From: Colias croceus
Lineage: Eukaryota > Arthropoda > Insecta > Lepidoptera > Pieridae
Assembly: GCF_905220415.1 (NCBI RefSeq)
Contig: NC_059568.1
Location: 1,984,001 to 2,048,000 of the forward strand
DNA length: 64,000 nt
Reading direction: 5' to 3'
This document shows positions 46,817 through 58,616 of this stretch, piece by piece (position 1 is the stretch's first letter; the number at the start of each line of letters is the position of its first letter). The notes beneath the pieces were generated by a model that did no database searches, was not told where the DNA came from, and worked only from the letters and a program-made list of their open reading frames with translations. Made by a program: the position numbers and the translations under genes.

Positions 46817-48336
46817 AGTTTGAAATAAAATTTTGATTTAGATACAAAAAGATTATCAGAATCTATAAAGAAAAAGAATCTAAAAAAATATATCCCTCAA
46901 TAATTTATAGGTAAGAAGATAGATTAGGCTGTTAATTTTCTTAAAATGGTACCGTTTTAGACCCCATTTTTTGCATTTTATGCGTTTATTGTGATGGGAA
47001 AAACGTATTTCAGCGACAATTTTGTATGACGTCGTAGTTAGGTACAATTTTTATAAGATGAACGTAGAACTGAATATATTATCTTTAAATTAAGATATTA
47101 GGTAGGTACTATGTTCTCACGTGTAATTCCTTTAAGTTAAAATGGTACCGTAAAACAGCGTGTTTTTGTAAAAATACGTTTTTAGGTATTACTTAATTCG
47201 GATTGTTTCTTCTTGTAGATTCATATTTAGGCTACACCCTTTTTGTATTTTAACGGGTTTTAATCTCAAAATTACCACAAAACTGTGAAAAAAAAAGCAA
47301 ACAGAAATATACAGGCCGGAGGAGGTTATCAACCTCCTCCTTTATTTTTGAAATTGGTTAAATATCAAAAAGGTAACAGCCCTATATCTATAACAGTGCT
47401 TACGTCATAACACAGTTGACAGCATTGACAGATATAATATATACGTACATACAGTTAGGAAACTTGTAGGAAACCAGGGGGGGGGACACCTAGAACAAAC
47501 TGACATTTATTAAAGAAAGCGACGCCATCTATACTTTGGCGAGTAAAAACGTATTAAATCAGTTTATATTAAATCCCCAAAAGATGGCATCGCACTTTCT
47601 AAAGTTATCGGAAATTGTATAAAGAGATATAAATAAATGGCAGTTATTCTTGAAACATTGTTTTATTTTGATAGATCGAATGCGAAGCTTACCTTTTTTT
47701 TAAATTCCATTAAATAATTTTGCAATTTTAATCGTTTCATATTATGGTAACAAATTAATAAACTTGCAACATTTTCTGAAAGCTTCTCAGTGTTGTCCAT
47801 AAGAAATCAATGTAGTAAAATAAGACAAATGAAAACCTTTCTATATTCCCTATTTTCAAAGTTTAAATAAATTAGAAATTATCTCAGATTTTTAATTCAG
47901 TATCTTATAGAGCTATAATTCAGGAAAATATTTTACATAAAAAATACTTTATTAATTGAAATGAAAATGAAAAGTGTTAAATATGATTTATTAATTGGTA
48001 ACATTGACTAACTGAAAATATTTTGTTTACATCGCAGATCACAAAATATTATTTTATTAATTCTGTCATAAAATGGCGGCTACTATACGTGAAGTTTATT
48101 ATGTGGTTTATAAAGTTCATTTTGTGGGTTGGCTTTAGTTGACTGCCGCACGAATTTGTTGGAAATATTTATATTGTTAGTTATAATGTAAGATTGTAAT
48201 TCCAAAATATTATCGTTAGGAAACTTGTAGTTTTTTAGTTATTAATTTTTTGTGCGAAAAAAGCATTTATTCGTTTTGTTGTGCAAAAAAAACGGAGCAA
48301 GACGTTCCATTTCACTGTACTGTGACTTTACGCAGT
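46817..48336. other. AT-rich stretch with minor inverted repeat
   Basis: At 47514-47600 gaaagcgacgccatctatac is partly mirrored by agatggcatcgcactttct. A gtaccgtttta/aaatggtaccg phrase occurs near 46950 and 47140. No gene is supported. Confidence 0.4.
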
Positions 48337-48631
48337 GGCCGGCGAGTGCCAAAAGCGATTTTGGGGCGATTCCCACTCAAACAAAAAAAATCTACGTAGG
48401 TTAAAAAACTATTGAACTTTTATTTTTAATATCCAAAATTCCAAATAAGTAGCGAGGAGTGAAGCGACGAGCGTGTTAGGTTAACTCTTGAACTGCCGCA
48501 CGAGCCGAGTGAGCGAAGCGAGCGTGCCGCGGCAACGGCCGGCGAGTGCCAGAAGCGACTTTAGGGCGATTCCCACTCAAACAAAAAAAATATCTACGTA
48601 GGTTAAAAAACTATTAAACTTTTATTTTTAA
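48337..48631 (+). repeat. ~93-bp direct repeat, 200 bp apart, with GC-rich spacer
   Basis: 48337-48430 and 48537-48631 are near-identical (ggccggcgagtgccaaaagc, then cgattcccactcaaacaaaa and tctacgtaggttaaaaaact). The spacer holds gagccgagtgagcgaagcga and gtgccgcggcaacggccgg, which match in reverse the GC-rich core kept in the inverted-repeat transposon copy C (about 26105-26160). This may be a related element whose ends are lost. Confidence 0.7.
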
Positions 48632-50167
48632 CTAGCTGTGCCCGCGACTTCGTCCGCGTGGAATAGTGACTGCATAGTAGTTACTACTTAACACACAATT
48701 ATTGAGTAAACACGTCTTGAAACACGTACTACCATAAACAACTAAATTATAAGTACTTACAGATAATTTTACAGTTAAAAAATAAAATAAATAATAACAC
48801 AAAATAACTGTTAGTAAAATTTATTACTAAACTGAGCTAAAAAACTTAGGTACAAAAGAGTTCAAAATTTCCAGGGTATGGCTATCCTCCCGCTCCCATA
48901 TCCTTCTACTTTCACAGACTTTCAACTTTTCCCTTTCACCCCTAGTAAATGGCAGAACCGATTTTGATGTAAACCATGTCTAATGTGAATTGTACCTATA
49001 TGTACACGTCATATCCTTTCGTTTGGTAGGTACTCCATTTGGATTATTTATCCCCACTATATCGACCCTAAGGTGCCCTATATGTAATAAACAGATGAAC
49101 CGATTTTGATAAAACATGACTAATTGTAATTCACACGTCAATTGATATGCCGCTTGAGTATATTATTTGACCACATTCGATTATTCATTCCCACTTTTAC
49201 CGCTATAATCCAATAAATGGATGAACCAATTGTGATAAAATATGTCTTATTGTACTTAACACGTCATATTTGATAAAATTCATTTATTTATTCCTACTTT
49301 TACCCCTATATAAAATAAATGGATGAACCGATTTTGATAAAATTTGAGTAATTGTTTCTGACAGGTCGTCTATTTTCACTTGGGTATAACTGACAACATT
49401 CATTTTTTCCATTCCCACTTTTACCCCTATATATAATAAATGGATGAACCGATTTTGATACACTATATCTAAAAACAACCAATGTAACAAAAAAAAAAAC
49501 ACATCTAATTGGTTTTACCCGTTAGCGAGCTACGGTTGTACAGACGGACACGCAAACACACATAGCGGACGTAACACCCCTCTTTTTGCGTTGGGGGTTA
49601 AAAATATAATACCTACGACATAATTTAAAAGACATTTTATATAAAGAAGAAAGAAAATTTACCTAGAAGTAACCATAATGCTATTTGTGCAGGTTTTAGA
49701 CTTATGAGCAAAAATCTAAATAAAGGTCCTTTGATCTACCCCCCCTAAACCACCACGGTACTTTCGATATGATCATCTGGACATGTCAAGGAATAACTTT
49801 AGCGTATAATTTACGTTATAAAGTTATTCATGTATAGAATGCCTTAGCAAATGTTCGCCGTGATTACTTAAATGGTCATAACTTGTTTATTTATGAACCG
49901 ATTGACATGAAATAAACACTAATATGTTAAGTAAAGCTTACCACAATATATTAGTGAAAACCGCATCTAAATCGGATAAGCCGTTTCTGAGATTAGCGTG
50001 CACGAACATACAGACAAACAGACAAACAGACAAACCGACAAACAGACAAAAATTTTTTTAACTACAGTTTTGGGTTCAGGATCGATTTAATAATAACACC
50101 TGCTAAGTTTTTTTTTAATATTTTCATTGTACAGACATGACTTTTCTACAATTTTATTATATACAGT
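48632..50167 (-). mobile_element. 1.5-kb Helitron-like element with internal tandem array
   Basis: CTAG at 48632 after A, then ctgtgcccgcgacttcgtcc. Near the other end are a CAGACAAA microsatellite and ttttgggttcaggatcgatt, and the 5' text acaattttattatatacag. The initial TC is not preserved. It abuts the large Helitron copy 2, which begins at 50169. Confidence 0.7.
48950..49480 (-). repeat. Degenerate tandem array, unit about 115-120 bp, about five units
   Basis: aatggatgaaccgattttgat and close variants occur at about 48955, 49090, 49215, 49318 and 49440. Each is followed by a variable stretch and then a cattcccacttttacccctat-like segment. The array lies inside the Helitron-like element. 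Confidence 0.7.
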
Positions 50168-50168
50168 A

Positions 50169-52746
50169 CTAGCTGTTGCCCGCGACTTCGTCCGCGATTA
50201 GGTCGTTTTTCGTCATTCGTTGTTTAAAAAAAATACGTGACACTTTATTTTAAAATTTTCTTAATTATTGTCTCTTATAAAATTTAACTACATTAAAATT
50301 GAACACTCTGATAATAAAATCTTAAAATCTGAAGAAAACATGAATGTGGTTTAAATTCTACATTACTTAGTATCAAATAATAATCTAAGTTAAATGTAGA
50401 TTAACAGTTTGAGCACACCATTATAGAATATGTACCTAAGTATTAAATTACGTTAGTTTACATAGTAACTTTACTAAAAACACGATGACTATCTTTCGCG
50501 CTCGATACCACAAACTAAGCATGTTTGTGGTAGGTACGTGGCCCGCGTCACTTGACCCCCATCTGGATCCATGATGATGATTCCATCCTGAAGATGATTC
50601 TGAAGATGATTCTGAAGATGATTCAGAAGATGATTCTGAAGATGATCCAGGATGATTCCATCCTGAAGATGATTTCTTTTGCCTGGAAGAAATCACCATC
50701 GCCTAACAAATATAATGTGTTTTCTTATAAAACCGTTACATAATTTATTTTATCAACTTAAATAATGAAAATGATATATTTATAAAATATAAAACATATT
50801 ATTTAAAATGATTAAAAATAAATAAATGAAGCAACTACGATTCAAAGAAAACATCTTTTTCAGTGTGAAAATGCTCTAAGCAATCCGGGATGATGAACTG
50901 TATATCATGTACCTACTCTGATCCCAGTACGGTCGGTACGTCGATAGCCATAACGATAAATATTATAATCAGATAACCGCAAAGTCAAAATAAAAACATT
51001 ACTTGTAAAGTTGTGAGTGCAAAATTTACGTTTCATTTGGCAATAACATTTTTTTCGGTACTAAAACGTAGTAGTTTGATATGTGGTTGGCTGCCCCTCC
51101 TCTCCTTCCTGAAAAATATCCTCCAAAATTTCCCGAGATACTTCCAATGATTGAACCATTGGACGTTGGACATTAACTTCAGTCAAAAATTGACGAAGCG
51201 GATGATTACTAATTTCCACTCCTCGCTGCTACTGTCTTTATCATCAAATCATCAATTTTCAAGTGGTGTAGTAAAAATATCAGCAGAAATCGTCTTCCAA
51301 AGGCGATATAATTTTATTAGCATTGAATAAAAAAAATCAAAAGTTAACTGTAAATCTATAAAAAAAAGCTACTTACAAATAAAATTTTATCAAAAACTTC
51401 TGTTCCCAATGCACCTCAAAATAATAAAAGAATCATTCATTTCATTTCATTTCAATAAATACCTGTAAGTAACAACTTATGTGGGAACGCATGATGGTGA
51501 AAATTCACAAAACACGAAGATTGCATTTGATATTTTTGGTTTTATGGCATTCAATTGCTTTATAAATATCACTACATAGTATAAAAAAAGTCGCTTTCTG
51601 TGTCCCTATGTCCCTTTGTATGCTTAAATCTTTAAAACTTCGCAACAGATTTTGATGCGGTTTTTTTAATAGATAGACTGATTCAAGAGGAAGGTTTTAG
51701 TACATAATTTATTAGGTTTTAGACAAAGCGGACGAAGCCGCGGGCGGTAAGCTAGTAAATTTATAAAACACGAAGATTTTAAAAATTGTAACTAATGAAC
51801 ACAACAATATATTATTATACTCTTTGGAACACAATCATTAGATTAACTGTAGATAATGGTGTCTATTTTTACTTAAAATAATAAACATCTAAGTAGGTAC
51901 CCTCACTTTAAAAAAAATATAGTTTATTATTTACACGAAATATATCTTATAGGGAACGGAAGATATGGGTTAAAGAGTTAAATAAATAAATAACATAATT
52001 ATATTTAAATTATTAATTTTTAACATTGTGTTCAGTAGTGTTAACATGTAAATTGATTTGATTTTTACGAAATCTCATAGATGGCGCTGTTACAAAATTA
52101 ACATTATACAACTTACATTCTTTAAGCTATGTTTCTCTTCCCAAGTTACTTAAATGGCATAATTTTTATAGTGTCAATCTAGATATTGTCAAACAACATT
52201 TATATATGCGTCATTTGATTATTAATTTCCAATAGTTAACGTGTAAATTAACATTTAATAGATGGCGCTGTTTCTAATTTGTCTTTATACTACTAAATTC
52301 ATTAAACTGTTTCTCTGCCCAAATTACGTAAATGACATAGTTTTTATTTTGTAAAGCTAGATAATAGCATGGCTTACTCGAAACCAACATTTAAACATGA
52401 GTCTTTAGATTGTACGCTGTCGTAATACACGGAATACGTAAGAAAAATAAAGGTTCACAGCTCCTCCCCCGTAGATGATAGCTTGATAATATGTAGCCTA
52501 TAGCCTCACCCGACCTGTTAGTAATATTCATGCAAAATTTGAAGTCAATCTATGCAGTACTTTTCGAGATTAGCTCGGACAAACATACAGACAAACAGAC
52601 AAACAGACAAACAGACAAACAGACAAAAATTCTAAAAACTATGTTTTTGGCTTCTATATCGATTATAGATCACGGCCCAGGTATTCTTTTAAAAAAATAT
52701 TCAATGTACAGTTTTGACTTTCCTACGATTTTATTATATGTATAGA
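50169..52746 (-). mobile_element. Large Helitron-like element, copy 2
   Basis: Inverted relative to copy 1 at 3918-7441: CTAG with ctgttgcccgcgacttcg at 50169 and the reversed start TCTATACATATAATAAAATC ending at 52746, again between A and T. It retains the acidic exon-like segment (about 51060-51340), with damaged splice sites. It has a 12-bp minisatellite at 50590-50646 that copy 1 lacks, and it lacks about 1 kb present in copy 1. No Rep/helicase frame. Confidence 0.72.
50590..50646 (-). repeat. 12-bp minisatellite (GAAGATGATTCT)n
   Basis: About five units. On the minus strand they sit in an 83-codon frame (50448-50699) reading SSESSSESSSES between two GWNH blocks, with ATG at 50699. The frame is compatible with a repeat-rich protein fragment, but the equivalent position in copy 1 has no such array, so coding is doubtful. 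Confidence 0.65.
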
Positions 52747-52846
52747 TTTATTTTCTCTTACAATTTGCGATTAAAAAAATATTTTTGTGGTAACAATAGC
52801 ATTATGAAGAAATGCTTTTTTTTTCTTTTATGCTCTTAATTATCTA

Positions 52847-52967
52847 TCTATACGTATATAATAAATCTGTAGAAGGGTCAATTCTGTACATTGAAAATAT
52901 TGAAAAAATAAATAGCAGGGGGTGTTACTGGATCGATACCAAACCCAAATATGTGATTAAAAAAATT

Positions 52968-53012
<45 letters not shown>

Positions 53013-53340
53013 ATGTGAAGGCATCACGTGAAAACTAGCGGTTCGATTTCGATGAAACTTGGTATAATTATACCTTATTATCCTGGGCGTAAAATAGGAT
53101 ACTTTTCATCCTGGAAAAATACGTAGAAAAAAATTAATCTTAATTTTTCAGTTTTATCCATAGACGTTGTTCCGTAGAACCGCGAACACACGTTGCATAT
53201 TATTATAGGCCTAGCCGTATTTGGGAATTGGGTCCAATATATATTTATAAGATGTTATTGAATGAGGTACTCAAAATGGAGAAATAACCATCCACGCAAA
53301 GACCGACATCCGCGCGGACGGAGTCGCGGGCGGAAGCTAG
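52847..53340 (+). mobile_element. Complete 494-bp Helitron-like element
   Basis: TCTATACGTATATAATAAAT after A, a TGTC microsatellite at 52971-53010, atcacgtgaaaactagcggt, and gagtcgcgggcggaagCTAG before T. This is the longest, best preserved member of the 15488/33009 subfamily here. Confidence 0.85.
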
Positions 53341-53342
53341 TA

Positions 53343-53628
53343 CATAATATAATAAATCTGTAGAAGGGTCAATTTTGTACATTGAAAATATTGAAAATAT
53401 AAATAGCAGGGGGTGTTACTGGATCGATACCAAGCCCAAATATGTGATTAAAAAAATTTTTGTCTGTCTGTATGTGAAGGCATCACGTGAAAACTAACGT
53501 TTCGATTTCGATTTTGATATAGTTATACCTTAAATTATCCTGGGCGTAAAATAGGATACTTTTTATCCCGGAAAAATACGTAGAAAAAAAATCTTAATTT
53601 TTCCGCGTGGACAGAGTCGCGGGCGGAT
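53343..53628 (+). mobile_element. Truncated Helitron-like element of the same subfamily
   Basis: Follows the previous copy almost directly. It has ataataaatctgtagaagg and acagagtcgcgggcgga, but the first TC and the final CTAG are gone and the middle is deleted. Confidence 0.75.
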
Positions 53629-54225
53629 TTAAATTATAAATCAAAAATTCACGGAAATTTGAGTTTGAAACATGTTTATAAAATACAGCTTATGTAAAGG
53701 ATAAAAATCAATAAACTTAAAGATTCAGAATAAATAAACAATTACTTAAAAATTATATACATCTAAATGATATAGTTATCATTCTAAAAATCAACAAATA
53801 ATAGGAATCAGTAAACATACTAAATGAAAATCATTATATTAAGTCCCTAGTTGTATAGAAGAAAGAATCGTATCATATTATTGTTTTATTAAAAAAAATG
53901 AACGTTATGCCTTAATAAAATTAACGCTCCCAATCCTATTTATGCATAAAAGTTAGCCACGCGTTACGCAAATAATTTAGTCCCTGGGGTAAATTAGCTT
54001 ATGAGTAAACAAATAGTACAGAGATTCTCTAAAAAAATATCAATCATCCAAAGGATTGAAACAATAGGTAAGTACTTAAATCAATTTTATTTAACTCATA
54101 GCAAAAAAATTGTTATGAAGCTTTGTGTCTGTACTATTTATATACTCATGTGGTTGTAATGTGTGGTGTTGACGCCAACATTAGCCAATAAATAGGAATA
54201 TTTGCAACTTAGCACAAATAACGTT
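53629..54225. other. AT-rich spacer
   Basis: Nothing recognised. Confidence 0.4.
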
Positions 54226-54766
54226 ATGGTCCGGGAGCCAGAAGCAAATGTTATGACCAAGTTCCTCTCAAGCGGTAATTAGTAAAATGCATCAAAGTAT
54301 AGTATTATGAAGCCTCGTGAACGTCAGCTGGAGCTCGGTTGGGGGGGTGAGCGGTTGTAGCCTCCCACGCACGTAAGAAAAAAAAGTATATTCATTCATT
54401 TCCTCTCAGCTAAAAAATTGTCAAATTGTAGCTAACCCAATATCTCAACGAAAAATAATAATCAGCTGGTTACAGCATGGTGTATTATATGTCAGCTGGT
54501 GTCTGACCACCATGTTGTAACCAGCTGATTATTTTTTTTCGTTGAGATATTGGGTTAGCTACAATTTGACAAATTTTTAGCTGAGAGGAAATGAATGAAT
54601 GTATTTTTTTTTCCTACGTGCGTGGGAGGCTACAACCGCTCATCCCCCCAACCGAGCGCCAGCTGACGTTCACGAGGCTTTATAATACTATACTCTGATG
54701 CGTCTGATGAATTATCTCTTGAGAGGAAATAATTAACCAAATTTGCACCTGGCTCCCTAACCATTA
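54226..54766. mobile_element. Foldback element with ~256-bp arms
   Basis: Left arm 54226-54481 and right arm 54510-54766 are near-perfect reverse complements (ctcccacgcacgta, ttcctctcagctaaaaa, ctaacccaatatctcaacga) around a 28-base loop. There are a few small indels. No target duplication established. Confidence 0.85.
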
Positions 54767-54900
54767 ACTTATGTTCATTTTTTCTTATAATACATCGAAC
54801 ACAACGACCTTCTTGAGACGACGATTTATTACCACGAAGTTCCACTTGAATTTGATCAGAAAAGTGATGAAAGCTATCCAATCTAGGTTTTATTTTACTT
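54767..54900 (-). pseudogene. Possible transposase C-terminal remnant
   Basis: Just outside the foldback's right arm the minus strand reads KPRLDSFHHFSDQIQ, ELRGNKSSSQEGRCVRC and IIRKNEHKL. A PRLD...HF stretch followed by a CxxC pair resembles the cysteine-rich tails of piggyBac-type transposases, but only one CxxC is present and the rest is missing. The open frame then runs on into the arm (to 54630) without meaning. Low certainty; a host zinc-binding fragment is an alternative. Confidence 0.25.
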
Positions 54901-55734
54901 CAATACATGCAGTATTTCCAAGCATATTGTAATTAAGATATAAACTAATCGGTAAAGTTGTATTAAAATCGGTTCAGTAGTTTAGGGAGTCCATAGTACA
55001 CAAACGGCATGAAACTTAAAAATATTTTGATTGGAATAAAATAAAACGTGTAATGTGTAGAATTTCATGAAGAATCCTGGTATCAGGAATTAAAAGCGCT
55101 AAGTTCCCAGACACTGATCGTGTAAGTATTATTATCTGTTCATTTGAAAAAGTATATAGAGTTATATTTTCTTGATTTCAAATACTGTTACGTCCTATTG
55201 TTAAAGTGAGCCTTGGAGTGTCTTGTCTTCCATTGCCACAAGGATCGTTGTTCCATTTGAGTTCTCTTTTATTGATACTCAAATGCTTACGAATCGGAAA
55301 AAGGAAATCCTATCAAATAGTTACTCAGATATTTTTATTTTCAAATGAAAATTAAAATATCAAGGCGGAAGTTTATTAAGGGTTACCTAACAAATAAGTA
55401 TAATAATTATTGATTATGTTGTTTTAGACAGCAATGTGATATCTTCAAATAAAAAAAATTGCATTCTTCTTCTGGGTAATAGAAGCAGTTTTGACACCAA
55501 ACAATACAATAATTGTTATCGCTAGTCTTTAAAAATGAGAGGATAGATTTATATTTGCAGGCGTACTGCAAATGATGCATTTAATTCGTTTTATTAAATC
55601 TGTAATGTTCCAAGGCTATTTAAAGTCATGAATGCAAAAAAATAATCGTCTTCAGACAGCGATCTACATTTATAACGTTCTGCCTACGAATGTACTACAT
55701 ATAGTACATAAGAATAGAGAGGCTAATTGAGAGG
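54901..55734. other. AT-rich spacer
   Basis: Nothing recognised. Confidence 0.4.
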
Positions 55735-57310
55735 ACTCGCACACCGAGGGCTCCGAAGAAACCAATTTTTTTTTATTTTGTTGTAACTCCAAAATTTTAT
55801 GATTTTCGAAATTATTCCTCAATCTGCGCTATAAGAGCTTATTTTACCTCAATTTCAAAACTCTACGTACACGGGAAGTACCCTGTAGGTGTCGATTTCC
55901 TTGCGAATGTCGAAATTTGCGAAAATTTGCAGCATAAACGGCTGTATCTTTTGATTGCGTTGGTTTATAAGTTTGATTTTTTCACAGCTTCAATCGACTC
56001 AAGTAATCAATATATATTTCAGTTAAATATCACATCACGCGCTCGTTTGAAAATGGGTCTTGACAGACAGATAGACACATGGGCAGATGGGATGGACAGA
56101 CGTAATCTTATTAGGGTTCTGGACCCTTAAAAACCAAACCCTTTGGGATGCAGCCGTTAATACTGCATTTTTTAGCAAATTTTGACATTTGCAAGGGAAT
56201 CAAAACCGACAGGGTACTTCCCAAGTACATAAAATCTTTAAATTTGGTAAAAAGCAATGTTTTATAAAAACAGATATAATAATAATTGCAAAGAACATGA
56301 TTTTTTAATTGCCATTTACAAATAAAAAAAATAATAATTTCAACTTACAACTCATATGAACGCCTACATGTATTAACTTGATATTCACATTAAAAACTCA
56401 GATTTACAATTTAAGCTATAAAAAAAAATATGTATGTGGTGACATCTATGAACTATCTGGGTTTCAAAAATAGAAATAAAAGACAACTCCCGTGTTGTCG
56501 TTCATTTTGAAATTGTGACACGACAGAAAAACAAAATAAACAGTTAATCAAACATATATGCCAACTGTAAAGGACGAGCACATTATCAAGGTCAAGCGCA
56601 GGTGACAACGGGGCTCCCTACACAGCGACGCCACGTGTATGGGGCAGAGTTTCAACGCTACACGTGGAAGAAGAGGCGCACCGCGGTTTCGACGAGGCGC
56701 ACCGCGGTTTCGACTATCGCGTTATACACACTACGCCACGTGTATTGCGTCTACAAGTGGAGGAGGTGTGGCCTAGGCGGCACATGCAAGACAGCCGCCG
56801 CCGCTTTGTGCCGCCGCCGCCGCTTTGTGCCTCGCCGCCGGGCGATGGCTTTGTAGCTCGCCGCATCGCTTTGTATCTCGCCGCCAGCAACGCATATAAA
56901 TAGCGAACATTTTGGAATTAAAGTTAGTAGCAGCAAGTTCTTCGAGACTAGTAGTGAAGAAGTAATAGTGATTAAGTATAAATTGTAATAGTGTACATAA
57001 GGGTCGATAATATATTATGTATGTCGAAGGAAGGGTGTTTTCTTGAACACAAACCCCAACAATATACAGTCCACAACACCAACGTAATCAAAAGATACAA
57101 CCGTTTATGCTGCAAATTTTCATAACTTTCGACATTTGCAAGGTTATCAAAACTTACTTTCCGAGAACAGAGTCTTGAAATTTGTTAAATAGCAACGTCA
57201 TATAGCACAGATAAATAATTCTAAAATCTGAATTAAAAGATACCTACAGCATAATAAAAAAAATAAGTTTGTACGAAGCCCTCGGTGCGCGAGTCCGGCT
57301 CGCACTTGGC
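55735..57310. repeat. Composite inverted repeat of a dispersed family
   Basis: actcgcacaccgagggctcc at the left and, reversed, agccctcggtgcgcgagtcc at the right end, plus aaaatttgcagcataaacgg at 55925 against its complement at about 57095-57125, show two copies facing each other. A third, same-direction piece (gacatttgcaagg) is at 56180-56200. The outer right end, gctcgcacttggccggcttt, is a very common lepidopteran repeat terminus. Confidence 0.6.
56514..57050 (+). mobile_element. LTR-like block with its own TATA box
   Basis: A TGTGACACGACAG...CCCCAACA unit interrupts the composite repeat. It is GC-rich at 56600-56890 with internal duplications (gaggcgcaccgcggtttcg twice; gccgccgctttgtgc units). 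A TATAAATA box lies at 56896-56903, followed by ttaaagttagtagcagcaag. That is the layout of a solo LTR (U3-R-U5). No perfect target duplication was found, and no internal retrotransposon frame is present. Confidence 0.35.
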
Positions 57311-58269
57311 CGGCTTTTTATTTTTTCTGAAACTTAGGGTACCCCAATAAATAATAATATGTTGTATTTGTATGAAGGTAAGAATATGTTGTATAATTAA
57401 AGTGTTAAATTTCTTTTTGAGTTTGTCCTACACAAATTACATAGTATCACTTTGTCCTATATATAGGTCATAGTGAAAACCATTGTTCCCTATGTAGGTT
57501 TTTTACTATTTTTCCAGCATATATACACTTTTAACCATAATATACTAAAACTAAAAGAATTAAGAAAGAAAATGTGTCTCTGGATTTTTTTCGTAAGTTG
57601 ATTATGTATATCGTTTTTAACCTGAGGACAATAAATACTACAAAAAGGATACCTTTCAATATAATCAAAAAATATTATCATGTACATTTTATTTTGTATG
57701 AAAATGAAAAACTTAATTGAAGACGAAATTTTAAAAAAAAGTGACGCTGAATTTGTGAACATCCTGTATGCGGATTTTACGGGGAAATTATTGTCGGTTC
57801 TGATTTGAAAACGAAATATCTCTAAAATGGAACACAGTATCAAATTTTGAATTATATCATTAAAATCTTCATAAAATTTCTCGTAAAATAATGTAAAGAA
57901 CAAATACAATATGTAAAAAAAATATGATTTACCAGGGGTCAAAAACTAAGCAACGTACAGTTAAATGGTAGCTATACATATTTGAAACCATTATTTATGG
58001 TATAATTGTTGGTAATTTTCATTATTTGGGCACATAAACATTAGGTTATATAGTCAATAATAATAAAAAGAGCAATAAATAATTACCGTTTTTCAACTTT
58101 CCGCAAAATTTTACATTTTGTAAAACTTTAAAAGTTAAAAGTTACTCGACTAAAGTATTTTTTTTTTTATTTATTAATTTACACTATATTTTAACACTAT
58201 ATAACCTTAACAAATTTTCGCCAAACTGTAAAACAGTTTGTTGGCGATGCGCTCCTACTTATTATAGAT
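57311..58269. other. AT-rich stretch with a long chance-like frame
   Basis: A 150-codon minus-strand frame at 57490-57942 is dominated by F, I, Y, K and N. It shows no domain, so it is not called a gene, though its length in AT-rich DNA is a little unusual. The end text ttaccaggggtcaaaaacta at 57930-57950 may be an element terminus. Confidence 0.35.
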
Positions 58270-58270
58270 T

Positions 58271-58290
58271 ACCCTTTTTTTTTTTTTTTT
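58271..58290 (-). other. Poly(A) tail of the R1-clade element
   Basis: An uninterrupted T run on the plus strand directly before the 3' untranslated text, marking the 3' end of the inserted copy. Confidence 0.8.
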
Positions 58291-58616
58291 ATAGTGGAGA
58301 ATGCATTTAGGCATACCCAGGGCACTCGGGGAAAGAGCCCTGGGTTATGTCGGACTCACCCAGCTGAGTGCAGGGACCTACCGACTAAACTCCACTGTGT
58401 TCCGCCGTGCCGCTTTATAGACGGGGCCGCGGGTATTCGGTAGAACCGCGTCCGCAGACCCGTCAGCGGCAGCCTATCTCCAGGCCCAACGCGAATGTGG
58501 CGGGAGGCCGCCAGGTCTACCTTCCTAGGGGGGCGGCGTGAGTGGAACACTTCTCACGCCGCCTCTCCGCACCGGATGATGGATTATATCCCCGTTCCAC
58601 CATCCGGTGCCCATCA

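Noticed and set aside
57490..57942. 150-codon minus-strand frame
   Set aside because: Composition (F, I, Y, K, N) matches AT-rich noncoding DNA; no domain, no splice context and no repeat partner.
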